Assembly (NCBI GenBank): GCA_963698735.1
Contig: CAVOSA010000019.1
Coordinates: 186,001 to 250,000 of the forward strand
DNA: 64,000 bases
DNA from: RPQJ01 sp963698735
GTDB taxonomy: Bacteria; Pseudomonadota; Gammaproteobacteria; Steroidobacterales; Steroidobacteraceae
Direction of reading: 5' to 3'
The position numbers and the translations under genes were made by a program. The notes beneath the pieces were generated by a model. That model searched no databases. It was not told the DNA's origin and was given only the letters and a program-made list of their open reading frames with translations. Shown piece after piece: positions 10,101 to 18,443 of the stretch (position 1 is the stretch's first letter; each line of letters opens with the position of its first letter).

Positions 10101-11995
10101 CCGGAATCGGCGACATGGCCGGCGACGTGTTCGGCAACGGCATGCTGCTGTCACCGCACATCCGGCTGCTGGCCGCGTTCAATCACCAGCACATCTTCCT
10201 CGACCCGGAGCCCGACGCGGCGCGCAGCTTCAGGGAACGCGAGCGCCTGTTCAAACTGCCGCGCTCATCGTGGGCCGACTACGACACGAAGCTCATTTCC
10301 AGGGGCGGCGGCGTCTTTCCCCGCAACGCGAAGGAGATTGCGCTTTCACCACAGGCACGAGCCCTGCTTGGGCTCGAAACACCCAAGGCCACGCCGACGG
10401 AGATCATCCGCGCGATCCTCAAGCTGCCCGTCGACCTGCTCTGGAACGGCGGCATCGGCACGTACGTGAAGGCATCGTGGGAAGCGAACTCCGCAGTCGG
10501 CGACCGCACCAACGACGCCGTGCGCATCGATGGCCGGGACCTGCGCTGCAAGGTCGTCGGCGAAGGCGGCAACCTCGGGCTCTCACAACTCGGCCGCATC
10601 GAGTACTCGCTGCGCGGCGGCCGAATGAACACTGACTTCGTCGACAACTCGGGCGGCGTCGATTGTTCGGACCACGAGGTCAACATCAAGATCCTGCTGA
10701 AGACGGTGCAGGAACGCACGCGACTCACCACGCCCGAACGCAACCGGTTGCTGGCGACCATGACCGACGACGTCGGCCAGCTCGTCCTGCGCGACAACTA
10801 CCTGCAGAGCCAGGCGATCAGCCTGCTACAGGCCAATGCGCCGGAACGCCTCGGCGAGCACGCTCACTTCATCCGCTCGCTCGAACTCGGCGGCGTGCTC
10901 GACCGCGCCCTCGAATACCTGCCCAGCGCCGAGGAGATCGAAGACCGGCGACGGGCCGGCCAGGGCCTCGTGCGGCCGGAACTCGCCATGGTGCTGAGCT
11001 ACGCGAAGATCGCACTCAGCGCGCAACTGATCCAGTCCGACGTGCCCGAGGATCCGTATCTCGGGCAGGAACTTGACCGCTATTTCCCGCCGCGCCTCTC
11101 GAAGCGATACGGCAAGCTGCTCGGCGAGCATCGGCTGAAGCGCGAGATCATCGTCACCGCGACGACCAACAGCATCGTCAACCGCATGGGCCCCACCTTC
11201 GTGGCTCGCACCCAGCAGGACACGGGCGCCGATGCCGCCACCGTAGCCCGCGCATATTCCATCGCCCGCGAAGCGTTCGAAGTTCGCGAACTGTGGACGG
11301 CCATCGAACGGCTCGACAACAAGGTGGCTGCCGCCGTGCAGTACGGCATGGTGCACGACACGATCGGACTGATCCGGCAGGCGACCTACTGGCTGATCCA
11401 GCGGCACCGGTCCGCGCTCGGCATCGAGCAGCAGGTTGCGCGCCTGCGCCCCGGCATCCGCGAACTCGCGCGTGCTCCGCTGCATTGGCTGCAGGGCGAT
11501 GAGCGCAGCGCGTTCGAAGCCCGTGGCGCCGAGCTGGCCAGGGCTGGCGTGCCGGTAGAGCTGTCACGCCGCATTGCCGCCTGCAATGCGCTGCACAGCG
11601 GCCCGGACATCGTCGAGCTGGCCGACACGCGCAAGATCACTGTCGACGCGGCCGCGAAGGCCTACTTCGGCATTGGCGGGTACTTCAGCCTGGACTGGCT
11701 GCGCGCGCACATCGAAGGCCTCGACATCGAGGGCCACTGGCACGCCGTGGCGCGAGGCAGCCTGCGCGAAGCCCTGTTCGAGGTGCACCGCACCCTTGCG
11801 CAGGGCGTGCTGGAGTCGTCGCGCGAGACGGATCCGGTCAAGGCCCTGGAAAGGTGGCTCAACCGGAACAAGGCCGCGGCGGAACATGCCCGCGCCGTCA
11901 TCAACGACATCCGGGCGCAAACCGCGGCGGTTGACTTCGCCTCGCTGTCGGTCGCACTGCAGGCCGTGCGGCGCCTGGCGGTGGCAGCAGCCTGA
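7169..11995 (+). CDS. NAD-specific glutamate dehydrogenase, large (180 kDa) class
   Basis: Oxidatively deaminates glutamate to 2-oxoglutarate with NAD in the cytoplasm. The 1608-residue length is diagnostic of the L_180 class found in Pseudomonas, Caulobacter and Streptomyces. The catalytic core near residues 800-1150 contains KVARGGLRWSDRREDFRTE, NTLIVPVGAKGGFVPKQ with the substrate lysine region, and GGSAGYDHKKMGITAKGGWE. The nucleotide-binding part includes NGGIGTYVKAS. The long N-terminal ACT-like regulatory region and the C-terminal extension account for the rest. It is complete, with no frameshift. The stop overlaps the ATG of the next gene by one base (TGATG), so the glycosyltransferase is probably translated from the same message. 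Confidence 0.96.
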   Translation: MPGTIPAARQHLIDDIAKQTRKLRGVPVPLPEFVRAYYRGVGEEDLELRQPADFAASATGHLGFGMVRRPGEPKVRVFNPEAGRDGWESPHTIVELVTDDMPFLVDSLGVVLGDSRLPIQLMIHPVLRMSRDRRGRLLRMEDRAGEQGTMESWQHFAVPRIGDPARHEALRQNILRMLEDVRLAVVDWPAIRKRAFEIAREVNAGVPAIPRREEREAVEFLEWLAENHFTFLGYREYRLERGRAMDRLVPVPRSGLGLLRTGSGRPQPKPTLLTGELRRMAREVALLIVTKANSVSTVHRATYLDYVGIKTFDTRGRVTGERRFIGLFTSSTYSTSPREIPLLRHKVQRVVDHIGVSPVSHDGKALMHVLETYPRDELFQSSVPELVRTTRGIVNLYERQRVRLFARRDPYQRFFSCLLYVPRDHYNTQARERIERILLEELAGVALESQVQISESALARLQILVRTDPARSATAAVERIEQRITAALRTWTDQLRDELHARLPPATADTLAERFLDSFPLAYEEDVPPAEAIRDLEELAALAAAPSALGMELRPGDPASAALHLRLYRRGEPVAMSDILPLLENFDLRILNERPYRVAPSDGATLWIQDLEVKHAGGRTLDPLQEGRRFEQAFFAVHHGQAESDGFNRLVLAAGLDWRQTLILRAVCRYVLQTGIPFSQRYMEEVLARNSSIAARLAWTFEARFDPELKPATRNSQVRALAEDIDDALEKVTSPDDDRILRTFRAVIMATLRTNHYQRGADGKPKPYLSLKLDPKLLPELPKPRPMFEIWVYSPRVEGVHLRMGKVARGGLRWSDRREDFRTEILGLMKAQNVKNTLIVPVGAKGGFVPKQMPAGATREEVQREGTECYRTFIRALLDITDNVRGDKVIPPERTVRYDPDDPYLVVAADKGTATFSDTANALAAEYGFWLGDAFASGGSAGYDHKKMGITAKGGWECVKRHFREVGVDTQSQEFSVAGIGDMAGDVFGNGMLLSPHIRLLAAFNHQHIFLDPEPDAARSFRERERLFKLPRSSWADYDTKLISRGGGVFPRNAKEIALSPQARALLGLETPKATPTEIIRAILKLPVDLLWNGGIGTYVKASWEANSAVGDRTNDAVRIDGRDLRCKVVGEGGNLGLSQLGRIEYSLRGGRMNTDFVDNSGGVDCSDHEVNIKILLKTVQERTRLTTPERNRLLATMTDDVGQLVLRDNYLQSQAISLLQANAPERLGEHAHFIRSLELGGVLDRALEYLPSAEEIEDRRRAGQGLVRPELAMVLSYAKIALSAQLIQSDVPEDPYLGQELDRYFPPRLSKRYGKLLGEHRLKREIIVTATTNSIVNRMGPTFVARTQQDTGADAATVARAYSIAREAFEVRELWTAIERLDNKVAAAVQYGMVHDTIGLIRQATYWLIQRHRSALGIEQQVARLRPGIRELARAPLHWLQGDERSAFEARGAELARAGVPVELSRRIAACNALHSGPDIVELADTRKITVDAAAKAYFGIGGYFSLDWLRAHIEGLDIEGHWHAVARGSLREALFEVHRTLAQGVLESSRETDPVKALERWLNRNKAAAEHARAVINDIRAQTAAVDFASLSVALQAVRRLAVAAA

Positions 11996-12789
11996 TGCGG
12001 GCCGGCCTCGTCATCGTGACGTACGAACGGCCCGATGCTCTCGAGCGAGTGCTCGCGAGCGTCGAGGCGCAATCGCTGGCGCCGGACGAGGTCGTCATCG
12101 CGGACGATGGGTCGGGCCCGGCTGTGGCGGAGGTCGTCGCTGCATTCACCCGGCGTTCGCCCGTGCCGGTCAGGTTCGTGCGACAGGAACACTCCGGGTT
12201 CCGCGCGGGTCGCATGCGCAACCTGGCGGTCGCCAACTCCACGTGTGACTACATCCTGCTGCTCGATGGCGACATGGTGCTGCACCCGCACTTCGTCGCG
12301 GATCACGTGCACGCCGCGCGACCCGGGCACTGGACGCAAGGTGTCCGGATTCCGCTCGACGAAGCAGCCACGCAACAACTGCTGCGCACCGGGCGCATTC
12401 CTTCGCCGTGGACCTCAGGCGTGGACCTGCGACGCCGCCCCTACGCGCTGCATGCGCCGCGCCTGACCGAATCGCTCGGCCGCGCTGCCAATGTCTTCGT
12501 GGCGGTAAAGTCGTGCAACCAGGCCTTCTGGCGCGCGGACCTGGTGCAGGCCAACGGGTTCGACGAGGATTTTGCGGGCTGGGGCTCGGAGGACAAGGAA
12601 CTCTGCGCGCGACTCACGAACGCGGGCATCCGGCGGCAGACGCTGGTCTTCGCGGCGATCGCCTGGCACCTCGCGCATCGGCCTGCATCGCGCGCAGGGG
12701 CGCGGGCCAACCGGGAACGCTGGCAGGAGACGGTGCGCAGCGGTCGCACACGCTGCACGCGCGGCATCGACCAGCATCTCCCGCGTTAA
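11995..12789 (+). CDS. Glycosyltransferase family 2 with galactosyltransferase-type C-terminus
   Basis: A 264-residue GT-A fold enzyme that probably transfers a sugar from a nucleotide donor onto a surface polysaccharide or lipid. The start LVIVTYERPDALERVLASVE and the metal-binding LLDGDMVLHP (DxD type, about residue 92) are classic GT2 features. FAGWGSEDKELCARL at about residues 195-210 matches the galactosyltransferase C-terminal acceptor module seen in chondroitin and capsule polymerases. It overlaps the glutamate dehydrogenase stop codon by one base. No other envelope gene is nearby, so the acceptor cannot be guessed. Confidence 0.82.
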   Translation: MRAGLVIVTYERPDALERVLASVEAQSLAPDEVVIADDGSGPAVAEVVAAFTRRSPVPVRFVRQEHSGFRAGRMRNLAVANSTCDYILLLDGDMVLHPHFVADHVHAARPGHWTQGVRIPLDEAATQQLLRTGRIPSPWTSGVDLRRRPYALHAPRLTESLGRAANVFVAVKSCNQAFWRADLVQANGFDEDFAGWGSEDKELCARLTNAGIRRQTLVFAAIAWHLAHRPASRAGARANRERWQETVRSGRTRCTRGIDQHLPR

Positions 12790-12895
12790 GCCAGTCGGCA
12801 TTTTCGCGTCTGGCCGGACCGCGCCCGGATTGCTATAACGCGAACTGCCCTTCTTCGTTCGCCACGACTCCCATCATCACCAGGCTGATCCCGAC
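12790..12895 (+). promoter_or_regulatory. Promoter region of gpmA
   Basis: This 106-bp gap holds a -10-like TATAAC at 12834-12839, preceded by TG one base further upstream (extended -10 like). No -35 match is clear. It sits about 57 bases before the gpmA start, so gpmA probably has its own transcript. Inference from sequence only. Confidence 0.45.
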
Positions 12896-13648
12896 ATGAG
12901 CACCGGCAAACTTCTGCTCCTGCGCCACGGCCAGAGCATCTGGAACCTCGAGAATCTCTTCACCGGCTGGATCGACGTCGACCTGTCCGAGCAAGGCCGG
13001 CAGGAAGCGCAGGAAGCCGGCCGCCTGCTGCGGGACGAAGGCATCGCTTTCGACATCGCGTTCACGTCCGTGCTGAAGCGCGCCATCCGCACGCTGTGGA
13101 TAGCGCTCGACGAGATGGACATGATGTGGTTGCCGGTCGAACGCACGTGGCGGCTCAACGAGCGCCACTACGGCTCGCTGCAGGGCCTGAACAAGACGCA
13201 GACCGTCGAGAAGCACGGTGCAGAACAGGTGAAGGTCTGGCGCCGCAGCTACGACATTCCGCCGCCTCCCCTGCCGCAGTCGGATCCAGGCCATCCGCGA
13301 TTCGACCGCCGCTATGCCGGGGTGCCGGCGGGCGAACTGCCCTCGGCCGAGTCGCTCAAGGACACGCTCGCACGCGTGATGCCGTTCTGGAATGCGCGCA
13401 TAGCGCCCGAGTTGACCGCGGGTCGCAACGTATTGGTCGCGGCGCACGGCAACAGCCTGCGCGCACTGGTGAAGATGCTCGATGGCATGTCGGACGCCGA
13501 CATCGTCGAACTCAACATCCCCACCGGCGTGCCGCTGCTCTACGAACTCGACGGCAAGCTGAAGCCGCTGTCGAGCCGCTACCTCGGTGATGCGGAAGCC
13601 GTGAAGGCCCGGGCGGAAGCGGTGGCGAAGCAGACCGAGAAGAAATAG
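12896..13648 (+). CDS. gpmA: 2,3-bisphosphoglycerate-dependent phosphoglycerate mutase
   Basis: Interconverts 3- and 2-phosphoglycerate in glycolysis and gluconeogenesis. At 250 residues it has the family length. The phosphohistidine motif LLRHGQSIWNLENLFTGW is at residues 8-25, the substrate-binding RLNERHYGSLQGLNK near residue 87, and the second catalytic histidine in VAAHGNSLRAL near residue 184. The dPGM-specific LNIPTGVPLLYEL is present, which separates it from broad phosphatases. The C-terminal 20 residues are Lys/Ala/Glu-rich. It is convergent with the leftward SDR gene, with a ten-base gap, and marks the left border of the catabolic island. Confidence 0.96.
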   Translation: MSTGKLLLLRHGQSIWNLENLFTGWIDVDLSEQGRQEAQEAGRLLRDEGIAFDIAFTSVLKRAIRTLWIALDEMDMMWLPVERTWRLNERHYGSLQGLNKTQTVEKHGAEQVKVWRRSYDIPPPPLPQSDPGHPRFDRRYAGVPAGELPSAESLKDTLARVMPFWNARIAPELTAGRNVLVAAHGNSLRALVKMLDGMSDADIVELNIPTGVPLLYELDGKLKPLSSRYLGDAEAVKARAEAVAKQTEKK

Positions 13649-13658
13649 GGGTCAGGGT

Positions 13659-14420
13659 TCAGGTCAGGAACCCACCGTCCACGACGAGGTACTCCCCCGT
13701 CACGTATGCGGACGCGTCCGCCGCAAGGAACAGGGCCGCACCGGCGATATCTTTCGGTTCGCCCACGCGGCCCAGCGGGTTGGTGCCGAGGTAGTGCTGC
13801 AGCTGTTCTTCGTTGGAGAGCAGCGCCCCGGCGAACTTCGTGCGGATGAGCCCGGGCAGGATCGCGTTGCAACGGATGCCGTGCGGCCCGCACTCCTTCG
13901 CGAACGACTTCGTCATGTTGAGCACGGCGCCCTTCGTGATCGAGTAGATGCCCTGCTTCGGGCCGGGCCTCACGCCATTGACGGACGCGACATTGATGAT
14001 CGAACCGCGCCCCTGCTCCCGCATCATGCGGCCCGCCAGCACCGATGCGAAGAAATACCCGCGGATGTTCACGTCGACAGTCTTCTGGAACGCGCCGAGG
14101 TCGGTGTCGAGCACGTGCCCGTAGTAGGGATTCGTCGCCGCGTTGTTGACCAGCACGTCGAGGTGGCCGCAATCGGCCTGGACCTGCGCGAACAGCGACT
14201 GCAGCGCCTCCATGTCCCCGATGTGGCAGGCGATCGCGCGCGCCTTGCCGCCCGCCGCGACGATCCTGGCGGCCACCTCGTCGCAGGCCTCCTGCTTGCG
14301 ACTCGAGACGATCACTTCGGCGCCATGCTGCGCGAACGCCTGGGCAATGGCTTCGCCGATGCCGCGGCTGGCGCCCGTCACGAGCGCGACGCGCCCCGTC
14401 AGATCGAAGGAAATTCCCAT
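13659..14420 (-). CDS. SDR-family oxidoreductase
   Basis: Classical short-chain dehydrogenase of 253 residues that probably oxidises or reduces a hydroxyl/keto group with NAD(P). The cofactor motif VTGASRGIGEA is at about residues 14-24, the structural NNAA at about 92, the catalytic serine is in INVASVNG, and the catalytic Tyr/Lys pair is in GIYSITKGA near residue 158. The ending VTGEYLVVDGGFLT is typical. A GAGG Shine-Dalgarno precedes the ATG. It is the last gene of a leftward three-gene unit (NTF2-like, nitronate monooxygenase-like, SDR) read from the operator at 16061. Substrate unknown. Confidence 0.9.
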   Translation of the reverse strand: MGISFDLTGRVALVTGASRGIGEAIAQAFAQHGAEVIVSSRKQEACDEVAARIVAAGGKARAIACHIGDMEALQSLFAQVQADCGHLDVLVNNAATNPYYGHVLDTDLGAFQKTVDVNIRGYFFASVLAGRMMREQGRGSIINVASVNGVRPGPKQGIYSITKGAVLNMTKSFAKECGPHGIRCNAILPGLIRTKFAGALLSNEEQLQHYLGTNPLGRVGEPKDIAGAALFLAADASAYVTGEYLVVDGGFLT

Positions 14421-14438
14421 GTTCGGACCTCGTGCAAG

Positions 14439-15404
14439 TCAGCCGCTGCAGAGACGCCGTCGCGCCGCCGCGTATTCTTCGATCATGCGCGCGACGACCT
14501 CGCGCACCGGCAGGACGTCGTGGATGTTGCCGATGCCCTGGCCGCCGCTCCAGATGTCGCGCCAGGCCTTCTTCTCCATGTTGCCGCCCGAGCCGAAGTT
14601 CATCTTCGACTTGTCGGCCTCGGGCAGGTCGTCCGGATCGAGGCCGGCGGCGGCAACGCTGCGTTTCAGGTAATTGCCCTTCACCCCGGTGAAGAGCGAA
14701 GTGTAGACAACGTCGTCGGCGCTCGACTCCACGATCATCTGCTTGTAGTCCGGCAGCGCGTTCGCTTCCGTCGTCGCGAGGAAACGCGTGCCGATGTAGG
14801 CCATGTCCGCACCGATCGCCTGGGCCGCCAGCACGTCGGCACCGCTCGACATGGCTCCCGCCAGCACCAGCGTGCCGTCGAAGAACTCGCGGATCTCGCG
14901 CACCAGGGCGAACGGGCTGCCCATGCCGGCGTGGCCGCCGGCACCCGCACAGACGACGATGATGCCGTCCACGCCCTGTTCGGCCGCCTTCCTCGCATGA
15001 CGCACGCTGACGACGTCGTGGAACACCAGGCCGCCATAGCTGTGCGCCGCGTCGACGATCTCGCGTGGCGGACGCAGGCTGGTGATGATCAACGGCACCT
15101 TGTGCCGGACGCAGGCCTCCATGTCGTGCTGCAGCCGGTCGTTGCTGGCGTGCGCGATCTGGTTGACCGCGAACGGCGCAACTCTCGCGCCGGGATTGGC
15201 TGCCGCGTGCGCGTCGAGTTCGTCCCGGATCCGCGTGAGCCATTCGTCCAGCGCCGACGCCGGGCGCGCATTGAGCGCGGGGAACGAGCCGATGATGCCG
15301 GCCTTGCACTGCCCAATGACGAGGTCGGGAGTCGAGGCAATGAACAGCGGCGAACCAATGACCGGAAGGCTCAGACGGTCGCGGAACTGGGCCGGAAGCG
15401 GCAT
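14439..15404 (-). CDS. Nitronate monooxygenase / 2-nitropropane dioxygenase-like FMN enzyme
   Basis: A 321-residue TIM-barrel flavoprotein. The start PVIGSPLFIASTPDLVIGQC and the FMN-binding block VCAGAGGHAGMGSPFALV (about residue 170-187) match the NPD family, as does GADMAYIGTRFLATTEA. Family members oxidise nitronates, but many in lipid and terpenoid catabolic clusters act as flavin-dependent enoyl or dehydrogenating enzymes of unknown detail. A GAGGAA ribosome site precedes the ATG. It is 11 bp downstream of the NTF2-like gene in the same leftward unit. The family call is firm, the reaction in this pathway is not. Confidence 0.85.
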   Translation of the reverse strand: MPLPAQFRDRLSLPVIGSPLFIASTPDLVIGQCKAGIIGSFPALNARPASALDEWLTRIRDELDAHAAANPGARVAPFAVNQIAHASNDRLQHDMEACVRHKVPLIITSLRPPREIVDAAHSYGGLVFHDVVSVRHARKAAEQGVDGIIVVCAGAGGHAGMGSPFALVREIREFFDGTLVLAGAMSSGADVLAAQAIGADMAYIGTRFLATTEANALPDYKQMIVESSADDVVYTSLFTGVKGNYLKRSVAAAGLDPDDLPEADKSKMNFGSGGNMEKKAWRDIWSGGQGIGNIHDVLPVREVVARMIEEYAAARRRLCSG

Positions 15405-15415
15405 CGAAGATTCCT

Positions 15416-15976
15416 CTACTTGCTGTAATAGCGCTGCCAGGTCGGCAGTTTCTCCGGCCAGTCGGCCGGCGCCGCGCGATCATACGCGCGCATGCGGCTG
15501 TCGATCCCGGGACCGAACGCGTCGAGGTACTCGGCGGTCGGCACGTAGTACATGAACGACAGGCCGCGTTCGCGGAAGCGCCAGCGGCCGCCCTCGCAGC
15601 GCTGGTACACGTCGCGATAGCGAATGGCGGCCAGCATCGGCTGGCCCTTGCGCTGCATCTCCGCGTGCGAGAGCACGAGGCCTGTGGCGCGATCGTGGTC
15701 GACAGGGTCAAACTCGAGGATGCGGTCATGCGTGAAATGATTGCTGGGGCCGAGCACCGCGAAGCGCCCGCAGAACATTGCGACGGCCGCCTCGCGGCCC
15801 CGCGAGTCCATCACGCCGTCGGCAGACCAGATGTGCACGTCCGGGGTGAACAGTTGCGAGATCGCGTCGACGTCGCGGTTGTCCATCACCAGGCAATAGC
15901 GCGCGATCAGTTCGCCAATCGACGCGCGGTCTTCGAGGCGACGGACGCGCTCCTCGAGCGTCGGTCCTAGTTTCAT
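15416..15976 (-). CDS. NTF2/SnoaL-like protein
   Basis: A 186-residue cone-fold protein. DRASIGELIARYCLVMDNRDVDAISQLF at residues 16-43 (written here as one family block of shorter motifs) is the usual NTF2-like start, followed by FTPDVHIWSADG and HFTHDRILEFDP. Such proteins are small-molecule isomerases, dehydratases or binding partners, including ketosteroid isomerase and the small subunits of ring-hydroxylating oxygenases. The length is close to dioxygenase beta subunits but also to SnoaL-like hydratases. GGAGG lies upstream of the ATG. It is first in the leftward unit from the 16061 operator. Function cannot be assigned beyond the fold. Confidence 0.78.
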   Translation of the reverse strand: MKLGPTLEERVRRLEDRASIGELIARYCLVMDNRDVDAISQLFTPDVHIWSADGVMDSRGREAAVAMFCGRFAVLGPSNHFTHDRILEFDPVDHDRATGLVLSHAEMQRKGQPMLAAIRYRDVYQRCEGGRWRFRERGLSFMYYVPTAEYLDAFGPGIDSRMRAYDRAAPADWPEKLPTWQRYYSK

Positions 15977-16034
15977 GTGACCTCCGTTGTCCGGCGAGTA
16001 TCGATGAATGCCGGAACTTTAGGGGAACGCGCAA

Positions 16035-16083
16035 ACTCTAGGACGGCGCTCATCGAAAAGAAACAGTACTGCTTGTTTTTTTT
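16035..16083. promoter_or_regulatory. Shared palindromic operator, site 1, with divergent -10 hexamers
   Basis: AAACAGTACTGCTTGTTT at 16061-16078 matches the island palindrome AAACAG-N6-CTGTTT with one mismatch. A rightward -10-like TACCCT begins 20 bp after it (16099), and a leftward TAGAGT ends 20 bp before it (16040-16035). It therefore sits symmetrically between the leftward NTF2-NMO-SDR unit and the rightward CoA ligase-VOC-VOC-SDR unit. The regulator is not proven. Confidence 0.7.
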
Positions 16084-16127
16084 CACTCCCGGCGGTGCTA
16101 CCCTCCGGGCCACCAGGAGGCATCAGC

Positions 16128-17903
16128 ATGGCGAAAGCACCCGCGCGTTCCCGCAAATCCGCCCCGCGTCGCAGCAAGGCGCCGGCGGCGAAGGCGAAGC
16201 GATCCGGCAAATCCCGCGCGCCCGCCAAGGGCATCGCGCTGCTTCCCCCGGAAGACCTGGCGCGTGCACGCATCAACGTGACCACGATCGGCGACCTGCT
16301 GCTCACTGCGGCCGACCGTCACCCGGACTCGCTCGCGCTGGTGTTTCCAGACCGCACCCTCACCTATCGGCAGCTCGCCGACGGCGCCTTGCGCCGCGCC
16401 CGCGCGCTGCAGACGCTCGGCGTGCGCCCGCACGATCACGTCGGCGTGCTGATGCACACCTGTGCGGAATTCGTCGAAACCTTCTTCGCAATTGCGTTCT
16501 GCGGTGGCGTGATCGTGCCGATCAACGCCCGTTACAAGTCGAACGAACTGTCCTACGTCATCGAGAACGGCGACCTCGTCACGATCGTCACGACCGACGC
16601 CGTCGCTGACTCCGTCAATTTCGTCGAACGGGTCGGCGGCGCGCTGAAAGACCTCGCGCGCAACCGCGATCCGCGGGCGCTGAAGGTCGCGGGCGCGCCG
16701 AAGCTGCGCAACATCGTGCTGCTGGGCAAGGGCAAGGCGCCGGGCTTCCTCACCGAGAAGGAGTTCGATGCCGCAGCCAGGGCCGGCGACGAGATGGACG
16801 TTCATCGCGCGCGCCTGCGAGTGCGAGTGCGCGACGTCGGCCTGATGCTCTATACATCGGGCACCACTGCCAATCCCAAGGGCTGCCTGATCACGCACGA
16901 AGCGATGGTTCGCAACAGTATCGCGCTCGGTCGCCACCGCTACCGCCTGACCCACGAAGACCGCATGTGGTCGCCGCTGCCCATGTTCCACATCGCCGCG
17001 GTGCTGCCGATGCTCGCGATCTTCGACGTCGGCGGCACGTACCTGACGATGGGTTACTTCGACGCGGGCGTCGCGCTCGAGATGCTCGAGAAGTACAAGG
17101 TCACGGCCCTGTACCCGAGCTTCGTCACGATCATGCAGGGGCTGGTCTATCACCCCACGTTCCACGACATCGACCTGTCGCGCGTGAAGCTGATGAACAG
17201 TAACTTCGCGGTGCAGCCGCCGGGCGTAGCCGAGCCGATCATGGCCGCGATGCCGCAGGCGCTGCAGGTCGGCAGCTTCGGCATGACCGAAGCGGCGGGC
17301 ACGGTATGCACGGGCGGCTGGGACGAAGCCGAGGCACGGCGCATCACCCGGCTCGGCCGGCCGTTGCCCGGGCTCGAGGTGCGGATCGTCAACCCCGAGA
17401 CCGGCGCCGACGCGAAGAACGGCCTGCGCGGCGAGGTGTTCGTCCGCGGCTACTCGCTCTTCGAGGGCTACTACAAGGACGCCGAGAAGACCGCCCAGGC
17501 GCTCGATGCCGACGGCTGGTTCCACACCGGCGACATCGGCTCGCTCGACGACGATGGCACGATCATGTTCCACGGTCGCATCAAGGACATGCTCAAAGTC
17601 GGCGGCGAGAACGTGGCGGCCGCTGAAATCGAAGGCCTGCTCGGCCGCCATCCCGCCGTCAAGCTGGCCCAGGTCGTCGGCATTCCAGACGCGAAATACG
17701 TCGAGGTGCCCGCCGCGTTCGTAGAACTGAAACCGGGCATCAGGGCCAGCGAGAAGGAACTGATCGATTTCTGCCGCAAGGAGATTTCGAGCTTCAAGGT
17801 GCCGCGCCAGGTGCGCTTCGTGACCGAGTGGCCCATGTCGAGCAGCAAGATCCAGAAGTTCCGGCTGCGCGATGCGCTGGTCAAGGAACTCGGCCTTGGC
17901 TGA
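16128..17903 (+). CDS. Acyl-CoA synthetase (FadD-like AMP-dependent ligase)
   Basis: Activates a carboxylic acid to its CoA thioester, the usual entry step of side-chain or ring degradation. At 591 residues, the P-loop MLYTSGTTANPKGCLITHE is at about residues 240-258, the A5-type block GSFGMTEAAG near 385, and the hinge WFHTGDIGSLDDDGTIMFHG near 465-485. The C-terminal lysine region is SSSKIQKFRLRDAL. The start is fixed by AGGAGG at 16115-16120, seven bases upstream of the ATG; an earlier in-frame ATG at 16095 precedes that site. The first 40 residues are strikingly rich in Lys, Arg and Ala, an extension I do not recognise. It is first in the rightward unit from site 1. Confidence 0.9.
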   Translation: MAKAPARSRKSAPRRSKAPAAKAKRSGKSRAPAKGIALLPPEDLARARINVTTIGDLLLTAADRHPDSLALVFPDRTLTYRQLADGALRRARALQTLGVRPHDHVGVLMHTCAEFVETFFAIAFCGGVIVPINARYKSNELSYVIENGDLVTIVTTDAVADSVNFVERVGGALKDLARNRDPRALKVAGAPKLRNIVLLGKGKAPGFLTEKEFDAAARAGDEMDVHRARLRVRVRDVGLMLYTSGTTANPKGCLITHEAMVRNSIALGRHRYRLTHEDRMWSPLPMFHIAAVLPMLAIFDVGGTYLTMGYFDAGVALEMLEKYKVTALYPSFVTIMQGLVYHPTFHDIDLSRVKLMNSNFAVQPPGVAEPIMAAMPQALQVGSFGMTEAAGTVCTGGWDEAEARRITRLGRPLPGLEVRIVNPETGADAKNGLRGEVFVRGYSLFEGYYKDAEKTAQALDADGWFHTGDIGSLDDDGTIMFHGRIKDMLKVGGENVAAAEIEGLLGRHPAVKLAQVVGIPDAKYVEVPAAFVELKPGIRASEKELIDFCRKEISSFKVPRQVRFVTEWPMSSSKIQKFRLRDALVKELGLG

Positions 17904-17921
17904 TTCCCGGAGGATGCAGCG

Positions 17922-18443
17922 ATGACACCGCGCTTCGGTCCCGTGATGCAACTGGGTTTCGTCGTGCCCGACCTCGACCGTGCGATGGAGCACTGGACGC
18001 GCAACGTCGGCGTCGGCCCGTTCTACGTAATGCAGCACATCAAGTTTGCCGAGGCGCTGTACCGCGGCCAGCCGACGGATGCCGACATCTCCGTTGCCGT
18101 CGCGCAGTGGGGTGAAGTGCAGGTCGAGCTGATCCAGCAGTTCAACGATTCGCCTTCGATCTACTCGCACTTTCCCTACCGCGCGCAGGGCGGCCTGCAG
18201 CACGTCGGCGTGATGACGCGCTCGGTGCAGGACGACCTCGACAAGCTGCGCCCGCTCGGCATCGAGCCGGTGCAACTCGGTTCGACGGCCAACGGCATCC
18301 GCTTCGCCTACCTCTCGACCGACCAGCACCCGGGCGGCATGATCGAACTGATCGAGCACGGCCCGGCGATCGACGGATTTTTTGCAATGGTGCGCGAGGC
18401 CGCGCAGGGTTGGGACGGAGCCAAGCCGGTGCGCCGGCTGTGA
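17922..18443 (+). CDS. VOC-superfamily (glyoxalase/dioxygenase-like) protein 1
   Basis: A 173-residue protein with paired beta-alpha-beta-beta-beta modules: LGFVVPDLDRAMEHWTRNVG at residues 9-28 and GLQHVGVMTRSVQDDLDKL near 90. Candidate metal ligands are His in QHVGV and Glu in MIELIEHG. VOC proteins include extradiol dioxygenases, epimerases and glyoxalases; length and composition do not decide between them. It is a clear paralogue of the next gene, sharing LYRGQPTDADIS, VELIQQFN and the ending GWDGAKPVRRL. The stop overlaps the next start (GTGA), implying translational coupling. Confidence 0.8.
   Translation: MTPRFGPVMQLGFVVPDLDRAMEHWTRNVGVGPFYVMQHIKFAEALYRGQPTDADISVAVAQWGEVQVELIQQFNDSPSIYSHFPYRAQGGLQHVGVMTRSVQDDLDKLRPLGIEPVQLGSTANGIRFAYLSTDQHPGGMIELIEHGPAIDGFFAMVREAAQGWDGAKPVRRL

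Noticed and set aside
13579..15729. A 716-codon minus-strand open frame across the SDR and nitronate monooxygenase genes
   Set aside because: It is out of frame with both recognised proteins and crosses their boundaries; a shadow.
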